From contig VZRZ01003109.1 of the NCBI GenBank assembly GCA_013398175.1, positions 983,898 to 1,047,897 of the forward strand: 64,000 nucleotides of DNA, read 5' to 3'. The notes beneath the pieces were generated by a model that saw nothing but the letters and a program-made list of their open reading frames with translations, ran no database searches and was not told the origin of the DNA. The stretch is from Climacteris rufus (Eukaryota; Chordata; Aves; Passeriformes; Climacteridae). Below are positions 51,421 to 63,260 of this stretch, piece by piece. The translations under genes and the position numbers were made by a program. Numbering within the stretch: the first letter of the stretch is position 1; every line of letters begins with the position of its first letter.

Positions 51421-53675
51421 GCCAGAGGAGCTGATACTGAGAATTTAGAAAACCTATAATAGTGTGTTGCTGCTACATATAAGCAAAGCTTTGCTCACAT
51501 ATTTCAGATGTATTCTTCTTAAAGGGAATGTTGTGCTCTGCGAAACTACAAGGTTTCTCAAGGGCACGAGAAAGCAGCTAGCTTAGCTGGATAAAGAAAT
51601 TCAGGAGAACAGTAATCTGAACCATTAACTATTTTTAATACTTCAGCAATGTTTTACCGATGCATTTGGGTTTTCCATTATAAGAGTATCCTCCCCTTAT
51701 CCCCTCTCCAGGATGTGAATCCAGTTTTATTAGAGCATGAAAAATATGTCCTCTTCTGCAGTGATGTGGCTGAGAGGAATAAAAGATGGCTCTGATGATA
51801 TATACTCTCAATTGCACTAATAACATCTCATTTTTTCCCAACTTATCCTGTTGCTGTTGATAGAAGTGTTTCTGTTACTGCTGTGAGGCGTCACTGTGAT
51901 TATTACTGTTCCCTTAGTGTCTTTTATGCTCTGGGATCCAATCCAGAAAAACATTCTGTTAGAAGAGATTTACGTGGCCAGATTGTACAAAGAAAAATGA
52001 TAACAGGAACAGCAGCCTTATTTTTACAAGGACATATTTACAAGTAAGTCTAAGACATCATGCCAGAAATAGCTTTCCTTGTAAAACATAGCTCACTAAA
52101 TCTAAAACTAGCCCACCCTTTGGGTTTTCTTAACTCTGAGACCAAGAAGTTCCAATGTGATCGTACCTTAAAAAACCTATTAGCTACCAATGAGCTGAAG
52201 ATAACAGCTTCCAAAAAATCCCCCCAAAATATCCAAACACAAAAGAAAATCCAAACCCCAAAACAAACAAAAAACCCCACTTCATATTTGTAAACATTTT
52301 GACACGTTAACCTCTCTGCCTCAGATAACATAAAATTCAGTAGCTTCCTAGACAAAGATGCTTTTGCTGGAGCATTATCATGTTTTCTGTGAAGTTACAG
52401 GATTAGTTATTATTTTGTGCTTTTTGGCCAGTATCTTGGTAGGAAACAGATATTTTTAAATTTTTTTTTAAACTTTTAATAGTTTTGAAATATTTCTAAA
52501 TGTTCCCTGTCAGCCCTTGTGATCCCAAAGCTGACAGTCTTAAGTGCACATATGCCATTCACAAATATCTGTCACTTCACACCTGGCTTCCGTTTCTGAT
52601 TGGCATTTTAATTACTTCAGAGTAAGAGACCTCATTCCTTACAAAACGGATAATGTTTCTTCCTTATGCATGCACACTGCTATTCTCTTTCTAGTCCTTC
52701 ACAATTTTTAAGAGCTTCTCTTACCGATGGGCTGCTATAAGATGCCATTTTGTCCTTTGGAAACAATAAACCTCACCAATTTTTTTCATGTTTTAGTCTG
52801 AGAGTATAATATTATCTTGGTCAGACTTAGACTATGATCTATATTACAGCCATCAACATGCCATACTTATCTGAGTAAACACACCTGTAAATTATTTGTC
52901 TCTTGAAACTGTAAAATATATTCCAAATTCTCATATTAGTTAAACTGGTGTAAATTAGAATGAACTGAATTGACTGCACCATTCATCATTGTTGCAGGAT
53001 TAATGTCCTTCACTGTTGAAAAATCAAAGCAATGACATTAGTCCTTTAGCATTTTATACTTTTGCATAGTAGAATAGAAAAGAAGGAGAGAGCACAACTA
53101 GTGTAAATTATGTATTTTTTACAATATTGTTTAATTGATACACCAGTCATACTTTAACATGTTTTCCCAGGAAATTCTGAACTGATACTGTCAAAATCTG
53201 ACAAAACAGCAGCAACAGCAGTTGGGTTAAAAGAAGCAACAGCTTGCTGATCTAATGCAGCAAATGTAACTGAAGCTGAGGAGCTTAGGAGAGTGAGACC
53301 TATATTAAAGCACACAACCATCTGTGGGACTGTTTCGTTCTTTGTGTTCTGCCATAGTGATACATTCATCGTGCATCTGTATCCTGGCCTTAAGGAAGGA
53401 TTTAAAATGCTCTGATAAATATCTGATGACATACCATTTGTATCACCAATTTCAATTCAGGAGCCTGAAAACGCTCATGGATGCTTAACTTACTTTAAGA
53501 TCAAATAATGTATTTTCCACAGGTGCTAAGGGACTGTGTGCTGAAGGACAACATTCCTCTTTCAGTAGGAAACAGCTTTCAAACGGTACCAGGGTGGTTT
53601 TTTATTACCATCTAACCAGACAATCATTGTTTAATTGTGGAAATAATTGCTGGAGTGAATGAACATGTTTTGCTA
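51421..53675. other. Non-coding stretch with A/C-rich low-complexity tract
   Basis: The only structure seen is an A/C-rich tract at about 52211-52280, made of repeated CCAAA and CAAACAAA words. No gene is supported. Confidence 0.55.
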
Positions 53676-53905
53676 GAAAAGAATGTGCCCTGCCTGCCAA
53701 ACTGGCCAGGTGTGTTTTCTTGTGAGCCAGCGGTCTGGCCCAAGCTGTGCTCTGGGGCAGAGAGGGCCCCCTCCCCACTGCGGGGTCCACTGGAGCAGTT
53801 GGACTCACCAGCATCTCCATGACCCTGAGCAGAGGAAGCAGCTCCCAGGGGATGGCACTGATAGCACTCACACAATCAGCACCTCATTCCCTGGCAGGTA
53901 CTCTG
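53676..53905. other. GC-richer patch of unknown origin
   Basis: GC content rises here, with GGGGCAGAGAGGGCCCCCTC at about 53754. Several overlapping open frames on both strands (61 to 88 codons) carry no recognisable domain. A potential splice donor CAG|GTACTC lies near 53897, but no matching acceptor or protein similarity supports an exon. Confidence 0.4.
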
Positions 53906-56900
53906 CCTCTGCACTCACATCTTTTTGAAGGGGGAACTGTGTAAAGAAATCTGCTTTCAGAATAGTGCTTGCTCCAACTGGTTTCTCTGTGAGTTTAACT
54001 CTCAGCAGCTAGAGTGATTTTGAAAAAATCACAAGGCCACTGGCATGCCAGAAACATGCAATTAGTTCTGATTAATAACAAATTATCTAGGAATTTACAG
54101 TAAACATGTTTACATTCCTGTGAGTTATTGTTAATACTGACACAATTGGAAAATTTATATCTTTACTATCCCTAAATAATTGCATTGGAGAGCTCCCATA
54201 GTGTCACTATAGGTGTATGCAGAATCAAACTTTTTAAAAAATCTACCCATAGAAATCTCTCCCTCCATTCTTCAGGGAAAAAAAAAAAGAGTATTTTAAA
54301 AAATATTCTTCCTTTCCTTATCCAGAACTAATTAAAATGAAAGCTAATGTGGTTAATAAAGTAATTGTAATTGAATGATACATTTCAGGTGTGTCAGAGT
54401 CCTCCCAGAAACTCAGACAATTAATTCCCATTTATGTCTCCATATTTTGAATTACTTCTTTAATCGGATGTGCTGCAGCACAGCTGATTTGCTGCATATC
54501 ATTCAGGATGTAATGGAGATGCAGAAACATGTGTGACGGCTTTTAAGAGAGCCCTAGAGAAGTGTTGTACAAAGGGTAGATCAGTGAAGCAGGATAGTGC
54601 AAATTCATTGCTGTCATACCAGACTGCTCCTCAGTCTACGAGCTCAAAGGTGCCCAGGGAGCTGGTTTTGAGCAGATAGTTCCACAGAAGTGTTTCATTA
54701 GCTGTACATACTTCTCCAGCATGCTGGCTAAAAGACAAATGAAACAGCAACAAAAAAGTCAAAACTTATTTGTCTTCTAAAAGACCAGTAGATATATCCT
54801 AAATAAAACAAGGCAGCCTTACAAAAGGTAGCTGAAGATTTGGAAACTCTCTTCATGGGTACCCATCATCTGAGATGTTATTTTTATATTTTATCTAGTG
54901 ACTATGTGTCCAAAACACATGAAACTGCCCAGAGAGGAGAGAGCAGAGTGTGGGACTTTCTCTTGCTCGATGATCACTAGGCAATAAATTGAAGGTCTCT
55001 CAAAAGCTGTCTGAGAACTTTCCCTGAGACACCAGAACTCCCAGTGAGCACAGCTCCTTTCCCCAGAGCCTGTAATTAGCTGGAGCTTAAAAAGTCCTAC
55101 TACAGGTGAAGAATTAACTGTGATTCTTCTCCAAGACAAGTGGTAATTAAATTCCACATCCTGGGGAAGTGCTCAGCCAATGAGTTATTGTACAAAAACA
55201 CAGTAGCAGCAATGCTTCCTCTGGCTGCATTTCAGAAGGGAAAAAGCAGCAACTTCCCATTTCTCCAGTGTTCTTCCCAGCTTTGTTCTCAAAATAAAAT
55301 GTAATCCCAGAGGCCACAGAGTCTTAAAATTCCTGGATTAAATTTTATTTGGAGTCTCAGTTTTATACCAAACAATAGAGTGCTTAGGTCCCTCAGGTCT
55401 AATCCTTCACATACCAGCCTGTGAAAAATTAAAAATAATATTCAATATTATACAAAAGACAAATGAGAATCTTCTGTAAGCAAAACTCTGACTGGTATAA
55501 CTCCCAACCCAGTCCAGAAAGGACAATGAAACAATTTAGTGTTTCATCACTAATTTAGTGCTCAGAACTAGTTACATTTTGCTGTTTACTCAAACATCTC
55601 ATTCTGGACCAGTGTAAGATACAGAACTTCACTAAAGACACAGAAGGAGGAAGAGCATGCGAAACTTTAGCCTGGGACTGGGACAAAAGACTGACAAAGG
55701 GAACTGGCTACTTCAGGGTGATCTGCTTATTGGAGTAGAACTATAGGGAATGAATGAAGATGGAGGCCTAAGGGTAAAAGTTGAGTGATATCAGGAAAAT
55801 GGAGATGAAGTGTGAGTTCTGCATGCTCTTACAGGATTAGGCTGCAAATATTAAGGGATCATCTGCTAATCCTTAATTATTCCATTATATATGTTACCTG
55901 TTATGCATTGACTACTCTTGCTATCATTACCTTTTTCACCTGAGTGGATATTTGGCTAACAAAATAAGTATTAGAAACTACAGCATCAAATGCAATTTAA
56001 AACAGAAGGGCTAAATGAGCAGGTGTTTCAAGTCTTTTCTTCACAATAATGTATTTGTTCCTTAACAAGAGGTTTAAAACAATGAAGATTTTATTTTCAT
56101 TTTGCTGTGGTTTGGTTTTAAGCATTTAGAACAGTTTCTCTGATGCAAACCAAGTGTAGCAAGGCAACAACATAATTTCTTCCACGGAATCTATTTGTAC
56201 CAATGATCTTGTAAAATAGATCAATCTAGAAGATGTCATTCATCTTGAAAAGTAACAAGCATTTACCACACACCAAGTAAATTCTAGTCACCAGTCCATC
56301 TCAATTTTACAAACCTTTAAGTATCCACCATTTTCTAGCTGAAAAAAGACAAATAAATGTTCCCCCCTTCTACTTAAAAGCATATTATTCACAGTCCTGA
56401 GATTCTAAGTATTAATTTAATCTCAGAGTTCCTTACCGGAAAAGGAAAAGTATGTCATCAGAAAACCTTTAAAAGCAGGCACTTGTTCCCAGACTTTTAC
56501 AGACAGGTTGAAGTTAAATACTTTTGGATTTGGAAACTAATTTTAGGTTACTTGTAGACATTTCCAAAATGCATTGCTTAAAGTGGTATTCCTGTCCAAG
56601 CTTGTACTTAGTTACTCAGCAAGCAAGGCTAGTTAGGCAATTAAAAAATAAACATATTTATTGTTCATTCCTTTCTATTAAAAACGAATGAACAGAAAAA
56701 AAAGAAAAAAAGATGACATTAGTAATTGGAACTGTTTTCTGTATGGCTTCAAGCAACTACAATAGACCAATTAAAGAATAAGCACATGCATTTGAATCTG
56801 TACTCATTGTGGTTAGATGTATGCTACTGTTCATTTTATCATAGGCATGTTCTTACTCAAAAGCACAGAAAAATACTCATTTCTATATGCTTTGTGTAGA

Positions 56901-58448
56901 ATAGCTTAGCTATCCTGAGAAGAATATATTGTTTTAATTACTATACCTTGGAAGGACTAAATCCATGCATGTATTCCAAGTCGAAGGACATATACACTGA
57001 AGTTTTCCACAATACTAAAGTCTGCTAAGGTACAGCAACAGAATTATATTTATAGGAGTTTCTTTTCATCCCTGTTGCACGGCCTTAGTAATTATGTAAG
57101 TTGGAATACAAGATACCTCAAGAAAAAGAGGAATAATAAGAGTACGAATGGGTAGTGATTTCTGTCAGAGGGAGCCTGACCCAGGAACAGAGTCATTTGG
57201 GCATCTTTTGCTGCCTATATTTCACATCAAATATTTTCTGAGGAACATGCAAAAACCTGGGCTTTGCTGCAGAGCAAAACACTCTGGCATGCATCGAGTT
57301 TCTTCTATTTCAAAACATCATTAATGCTGTGCCCAATATTATCTATGAATATTAATTTGCTGTGTATTGGGGAAGAGGCAAACCAAAATAACACAAAATT
57401 CCCTACATTCCTTTGTAGCATAATATCTCATGAATATTTTTCTCTCTCACGCTATGCATGTAGCCCCCAGGACACAGAACAAGGAGTGGCTTCTCAAAGT
57501 TCTGCTTTGAGCAGAAAAAAAATTATCCAGAGGCTTGAACCCTGTGGAAAAGCTTGCAATGAGAACGCTAGGATGGTCTTGGTGTAACAATATATTATTT
57601 GTTGTGATCCCATCAGTCAAATTGTAGGTGGTATGGTGCCCCTGCAGCCTGTTAGAGTCTCTTGCAAAGACAAAGAAGAAAAGATTGACCCTTTTTGTGG
57701 AATCAAAAGGAAGAAAAGTTACTAGAAGGCTCTTGTATACTCTCGAAAGGAAACGTTTTCCATTTGAATGCTACAAATTACCTATTCCTTTGAAACTACT
57801 TTTAAAAGAAGCCAACATATTCTTGAGAAGGTTAAAAGGTCCTAAGTGTTTCAGCGGTAGAGTTATTGGGAAACTCGTTATTACATGATATCTACAACAC
57901 AAACTTCTGCTAGTCTAGATCTCCAAGTCAGAGCTACAAAAGGTTGTGCTCTCAGCGACATCATTCTGCAGGCAGAAAAACCCTGTAGCTACATTTCTTG
58001 CTTCTCTTACCTCTTGAAAGGCTGGAGCAAACAACTGGAATTAATTATACACTCTAAAGCACAGTTTTGCTGAAATAATCTATGCTAAGAATGTTTTGCC
58101 TAGTTCAGCTACCGTATCAGCTAGATATTAATCCACATCTTAAGTTAAACCAATTTGAGGTAATTCTTTAATTTGGTTTCAGGTTTCCAAGTGCAGTGTT
58201 GGATTAATATCACAAAAAACTTTTCGTATGTATTTAGTTCAATTTTCTTTTATTTTAAACTTTTGCTTACCTCCACTTTGCATTAATTCTCCCCAAAATA
58301 ATATTACTCTTAGATCCTTGCTTGCAATACACAACAATTATTTGGAGCAGAGATCCTTACATCTTGGTTTGTGCACTCCCATGGCGATAGCAGTAGTACT
58401 GGTATGAAGTGAGACAATTTCTGACAGTTTCAGAGAGGTGCCACTTAG
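53906..58448. other. Non-coding AT-rich stretch between the repeat elements
   Basis: Nothing recognisable apart from A-runs near 54279-54291 and an A/G-rich tract at about 56695-56712. The longest open frame is 107 codons (57264-57587) with no domain. No retroviral internal sequence links the two LTRs. Confidence 0.6.
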
Positions 58449-58453
58449 GAAGT
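58449..58453 (+). repeat. Left target-site duplication of LTR copy 2 (GAAGT)
   Basis: GAAGT directly precedes the LTR and recurs at 59508-59512. It differs from the ATTGC of copy 1. Confidence 0.82.
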
Positions 58454-58637
58454 TTTGGTGGTTTGACAGGGTCTGGCTTTTTGGGTGTGGTAGGGGCCAA
58501 AAAGATGGCTCCTGTAAAAAGCTGCCAGAAGCTTCCACAGCTGTCCAGCAGAGCCAGTCTCTGATGGCTCCTGAAGATGAATGTGCTGTTAGCCACAGCT
58601 GGGCCAATTAGAAAAGAAGGGAACGCCTCTGTGACAA

Positions 58638-58647
58638 CATATTTAAG
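58638..58647 (+). promoter_or_regulatory. TATA-like motif in LTR copy 2
   Basis: ACATATTTAA lies about 185 bp from the left LTR end and is followed by GAAG, as in copy 1. It is the best promoter candidate in the family, but no transcription evidence can be seen in sequence alone. Confidence 0.38.
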
Positions 58648-59324
58648 AAGGGGTCACAGTAGTATGTAGGCACACGCCATGTAGATGTAGCCATGTCGTT
58701 GTAGATAGCCAGGGGAGAAGGAGTACCGCATGAGGAAGAAACAACAGATATGGACACCAGCAAAGTCAGCCAAGAAGAAGAAGGAGGGGGGAGGAGGTGC
58801 TTCAAACACTGGAGTTGAGACATCTCCGCAGCCTGTGGTAAGGCTTGTACCACTACAGCATTCGCCTGCACCCTGAGGGTCCATGAAGGAGCTGAGATCC
58901 ACCCCATGATGGAGCAGAAGGGGTGAACTCCTACAGGAGGGACTTTTGGTCTGGTGGAGGGGCTGACGTGGATAATGAGGCCTTTGCTCCTGGGAACTGA
59001 GGGAGTAATTTGTGGTAAAAAAGCTTTGTTTCACCCTCACCCTAAGTTCAGACCAGCCTGGCTTTGGGAGAAACACAGGCAGTAGTGACCGGATGGGCTG
59101 CTTGCCAAGAGGAAAATAATTTCTGCAAAAAGGCCACAGTGCTTGTAAGAAGAGGAGAAAAAAACCTGCCTCCTCACCCAGGAAGAAAATATCTGAGGAA
59201 TGAACTGATTAGGAAAACCCCCCCTGGTTCTCCTTACTTTCTAAGGGAAGGAGGGAGGGCTGTTGGGGACAGGGAGAGAAAGAGTGTTGAAAAGAAAATG
59301 TTTTGCTTACTCCTTTAACTCTGT

Positions 59325-59330
59325 AATAAA
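59325..59330 (+). terminator. Polyadenylation signal AATAAA in LTR copy 2
   Basis: Same context as in copy 1, about 180 bp before the right LTR end, followed by a T-rich tract (TCTCTTTTTAAGTTTTGAG). Confidence 0.7.
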
Positions 59331-59507
59331 TTCACTTATCTCTTTTTAAGTTTTGAGCCTGTTTTAGCCTGCTTTAATTAGAGGGTTTTTTCGCTCTCGG
59401 TATCCTTATCTCACCTTGGAAAAAATTCCTCTCCCCCGTCCAGTGCAGAGGGAAGAGAGCAGCTTTCATGGGGGCTTTGGCATTTGTCCAGAACTCAAAC
59501 CATGACA

Positions 59508-59512
59508 GAAGT
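59508..59512 (+). repeat. Right target-site duplication of LTR copy 2 (GAAGT)
   Basis: Perfect match to 58449-58453. Confidence 0.82.
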
Positions 59513-59825
59513 CAAAAGAACTTTTACATGTAAGATCATTTATGTGTAATTGCACCTTGTGTCACCAGAATGATGTGGATTTCCTGTACTAAGAAATATC
59601 TAAATAACAATGGCTTTGTTTTAGGATTAATTAGTTAGATCAGAACATGGAGGTACTAGAAAAGAAGAAATTTGAAGTACCTAAACCCCAATGTTTCTTA
59701 CAAGCCTATTTCTCTGTACCTAAAACTGTTGCTTTTCTGAAATTCTTCAAGTTTCTGCAAGCCCCAAGACTGAGAACTCTTCATTTATCTTACTAGGAAA
59801 GATAAAACCCCCTGTATTTTATCAC
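59513..59825. other. Non-coding spacer between LTR copy 2 and CR1
   Basis: AT-rich, with no open frame or repeat recognised. Confidence 0.55.
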
Positions 59826-59962
59826 AATCATAGAATGGTTTGGATTGAAATGGATATTAAAGATCATCTGGTTTCATGCCCCCTGCAATGGGCAGGGACA
59901 CCTTCAACTAGAGCAGGTTGCTCAGAGCCCCATCCAACCTGGCCTTGAACACTCCCATGGAT
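59826..59962 (-). mobile_element. CR1 LINE, 5'-truncated 3' end
   Basis: On the plus strand it reads AATCATAGAATGGTTTGGAT, then AAAGATCATCTGGTTTCATG, GGGCAGGGACACCTTCAACT and CCATCCAACCTGGCCTTGAA. This is the reverse complement of the standard avian CR1 3' end. One ATTCTATG unit of the usual 3' microsatellite remains at the left edge. The 5' truncation falls near 59962, leaving about 137 bp of an element that is several kilobases when complete. The minus strand still reads the end of ORF2 (VFKARLDGALSNLL then stop). As is normal for CR1, there is no poly-A tail and no obvious target-site duplication. Confidence 0.93.
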
Positions 59963-62939
59963 AGGTTATGAAATATATTTTCTCAACATAGTCTAAGCCT
60001 CAACAAGTATCAGAAGAGGTTTAAGACATGATAGGTTATATGACAGAATAATTGGTGATTATTTTCCAGAAATGAAATTTTTTTCTTTACATTGGATTTG
60101 AATTGGACTATTTTCTCTTTTGAGTTTGTAGTATATCCAGCCTAATGATACCTTGGTTACCACTGTAGTAATACAAATACTAGCAATACTAATAATAATG
60201 AAAATGGTATTACTTTGTTAATTTAATATACTATGAGATTTTAACAGCATATAATGTCTAAAGTTTTAAAGATGAAGCAATAAGGAAAATGCAATGTAAT
60301 AGTTTAAAGTTAGAGCTTCTCAAATTTGTACACCTTTGCCAGTCCCCTATGCATTCACAGATGTATGGATACACAAAAAGAAAAAAAAAAGATATATCTG
60401 CAAAATGTCCAGGGGAATCCAATACAACAGAGATATGCATCAGCTATATTTGTATTCAGTTGTGATTTCTATACTATCTGCTTATCTAATCTAGTGCTAG
60501 ATTATCACTGCCAGCAACACAACACAAATCTGAGTTGTGTGGATGGGTGCACGTATGTCTGCATGTCTGTATGTAATGAAATCAACAGTTACTTACTTGG
60601 TAGAGTGGTTCCTTAACTCATCCTAAGAGCATGAATCAGGAACAAGCAGCTTTGATTTAATGTAAAGCAGTTTTACATAGAACATTTTACTTCTAAGACT
60701 TCCTGTCATGCTGCTGTCAAAAAAACCAAAAGTAGAGGAAGATGTGAAATTCCTGAACCAAAGGCAGGATGCTAAGCAGCTGTGTAATCCATCACTTTCA
60801 CAATCTCCTCTTGTTAGGCTCAATCGTAGGTGTACTCCTTTTGATTTATGACCTTCATGGCAGAAGTCATGCAGAAAAGTCTGACTCAGTAGAAGAGAGT
60901 CATCCCTAATGAATTCAATTCTGGTTTCTTAATACACAATTCTTCTCTTTTCCTATGGCTCAATGATGCCCAAAGGATGTAACTGTTGCATCTTCTGTTC
61001 CCATAATTCCATCATGACCTGCTCTGCAGCCTGGAACTATGCTGTTCATTTATCCATAGATTCTGTGTTCTGAGCTCACCACACTATCCTGACATACATT
61101 CAAGACACAGACTGTTGGCACCTCATTTGAACCTGTCTTCTGATGCCCAGGTTCCCTGGGGAGCAGGTACTAATAAAGGTATCTGCATTTTTATGTCTGA
61201 GGAAATAATAGAAAACAGGTAATTTTTTATGTCATTATGACACCTTTAAGAAATGAAAGATTAAATTACTATAACCACAGTTAAGTAATGTCGGGCCTTC
61301 TGGAGTCCAGGCTATCATTTTAATTTCCAGTTGGAATAGAACACAAAACTTTAACTGCTTAACAATGATCTGGAATGAATGAAGAAAAGTTTAAAGGGCA
61401 GAACCAACATAATGTAAACACTACATAGTTTTACACTCTGAAGTGTTCAACCATTAGCATGAAAATATGAACATTTACTGAGGTCTTATTTTTATCAATT
61501 TATATATTTCTGAATTATATACCTTGTCCTCAGGTGATCTACACATACATCTTGTCATATTATTTGTCTACTTTGCAGACAGAAGCCTGAGTTATGAACT
61601 ACCTTATTTATTTCTGTTGTTGGGTTGGGATTTTTTTTCTGGTTGGTTGAGTTCATTTGTTGAGTTTGTTTTTTTTTTGTTTGATAATTGTAACACAGCA
61701 TGAATATGTTAGAAAAGTTAAGCTTTCGTACTTGATTATTTAGGGGGAAAAAATGGCAAATAACTTTGTTTTGTGATCTAGATCATATTTCTCAACTTTA
61801 TATTGCTTAAAATGCTATAAGAGGAACTGCATGTTACTTCTGAAAATGAACAAAGGTGCTCAAGAGAGCTTGTAGCTGAATTAGGTCAAGCTTGACCATA
61901 GGTGATAGCTCAGTATTGCCTTGAAATTCTGATCTTATGTTTTTAAGACATGAAGTCTTCAATACCTTTAGAAAAAGAAATTGAGACATGAAAAAGCAAG
62001 TAAAATAGTTCAGATTTTTAAAATAATTAAAAGGGACAATAGTTGTAAAGGCAAAGAACTTAACTTGTAAAATAAATTTACAGCTTGGAAATGTTTTACC
62101 ATCAGTCTTAATAATTAGCAGTTGTCGTCCTTCTTTGTTTGATAATGAGCCCTTTTGCCTTTAAAGGATTTGAAGCTTAATTTCTGAACCACAAACAGCG
62201 GAAGAAAATTCAAATCCACCCAAATCCGCATAAAAATCTGTGCATCATGCATCACAAATTTCAACCCAGGAGGTATTTCTCTTAGTTATCAAGCAAATCT
62301 TCCTAACAGGAAATGAACAGTTCAGGAGTAAATTCAGAGCCTTTCCCTTCCCTAGTGTAAATTGTGATGGCTGGGAATGCTTCCTTTACACCTCCCTGGA
62401 TCAGACTGGCTCACTGGATGCTGATAGGGATTCATAACCCAAACCCAGCTAAAATAGCCAGGTCAAGCCCGCATGATCTTGTGCCACTTAAACTACACAA
62501 AGCAGTTTCTGTAGAGAGAATGTGTTCTCTATCCTGTAAGTAGAGAAGTGGGACAGAAGTTGTAATAATTTGTGGCAACTTTAAGTTAAGAACAATGTGA
62601 CTTCTCTTTTTTATGTCTACTGTGATTTCCTCTTAGATTTCTACTGCTTATAGTAGTAAATAAGTAAATATCAGTCTAGACAGTGCTTAGTGACAATATA
62701 CATAATTGTTTTGAAATCCGAGGATTTTTAATCTGATCTTGCACTGTTTAAAAAGATTGTGTTGAATTTATAGCATCTGTTGTCATTATTGTTATTCAAT
62801 ATAACTGTGACTCCACAATATATTGAAATGATCTCAGTTCTGCACACGATACAGATGAAGTGCAATGAAGAGTTCCTAATCAGAATTAGGTTCTTCACAG
62901 ATGCAAAATGAATGCATTCATAGTCAAACAGCAAAATTA
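59963..62939. other. Non-coding AT-rich stretch, nothing annotatable
   Basis: An A-run lies at about 60378-60391, and a T/G-rich tract (TTGGTTGAG, TTTGTTGAGTTTG, T9) lies at about 61615-61683. Open frames are at most 96 codons with no recognised product. Confidence 0.55.
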
Positions 62940-63260
62940 AATTGCAGGTTACCAGGGGAATTAATCTTGATTTGCAGCTATTTATGATAAATAGGGTTCA
63001 GGATGCTGGTGTCAATGAACTGCTTCTTACTGAAGGGAGAGATAAACAGCAGCAGCAGGACTTTAGGAAAATTAGCTACCAGACGTGTTAAAATAACTGA
63101 ATGATGAGGTGCACCAATTAAAAATCATTTAGCAATTTGCATATAGGTAACTCACTAGGAGATCACATAAACCTCAGTTTCAAATTTGCATTTTATCTCT
63201 TTGAAGCATATAATAATTAAAATAGCCATTAGCAATAACAAGAATTAATCACAGAAATTC
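62940..63260. promoter_or_regulatory. Candidate non-coding regulatory element with paired octamer motifs
   Basis: Two identical ATTTGCAT octamers (POU-factor site, plus strand) lie at 63135-63142 and 63184-63191, 49 bp apart. Around them are several homeodomain-type cores (CAATTA near 63114, TAATAATTAA near 63210, GAATTAATC near 63242) and a GCAGCAGCAG tract near 63050. Such motif clusters are common in developmental enhancers, but they also arise by chance in AT-rich DNA. Without cross-species alignment this is only a candidate. Confidence 0.22.

Larger units (their letters stand above)
58454..59507 (+). mobile_element. Solo LTR of an endogenous retrovirus, copy 2 (1054 bp)
   Basis: Same family and orientation as the element at 47055-48296. 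Shared blocks in the same order include GGCTTTTTGGGTGTGGTAGG against GCTTTTTGGGTGTGGTAGGG, then GATGGCTCCTGTAA, GGGCCAATTAG, AACGCCTCTG, ATTTAAGAAG, GCCATGTA, GTCTGGTG, CACCCTAAGT and CTCTGTAATAAATTCACTT. It starts TTTGGTGGTTT (the TG end has mutated to TT) and ends AAACCATGACA, and is flanked by GAAGT. AATAAA lies at 59325-59330. It lacks the internal duplication of copy 1 and has lost CpGs that copy 1 keeps. There is no internal retroviral sequence next to it. The 140-codon antisense frame inside it (58654-59076) is not preserved in copy 1 and is not a gene. Confidence 0.85.

Noticed and set aside
58654..59076. 140-codon antisense open frame inside LTR copy 2
   Set aside because: The frame is not maintained in copy 1, which aligns over the same region, and it shows no known domain.
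47050..59512. The two LTRs as the 5' and 3' ends of one provirus of about 12.5 kb
   Set aside because: Each copy has its own flanking 5-bp duplication, the sequence between them shows no retroviral genes, primer-binding site or polypurine tract, and the copies differ by a large duplication.
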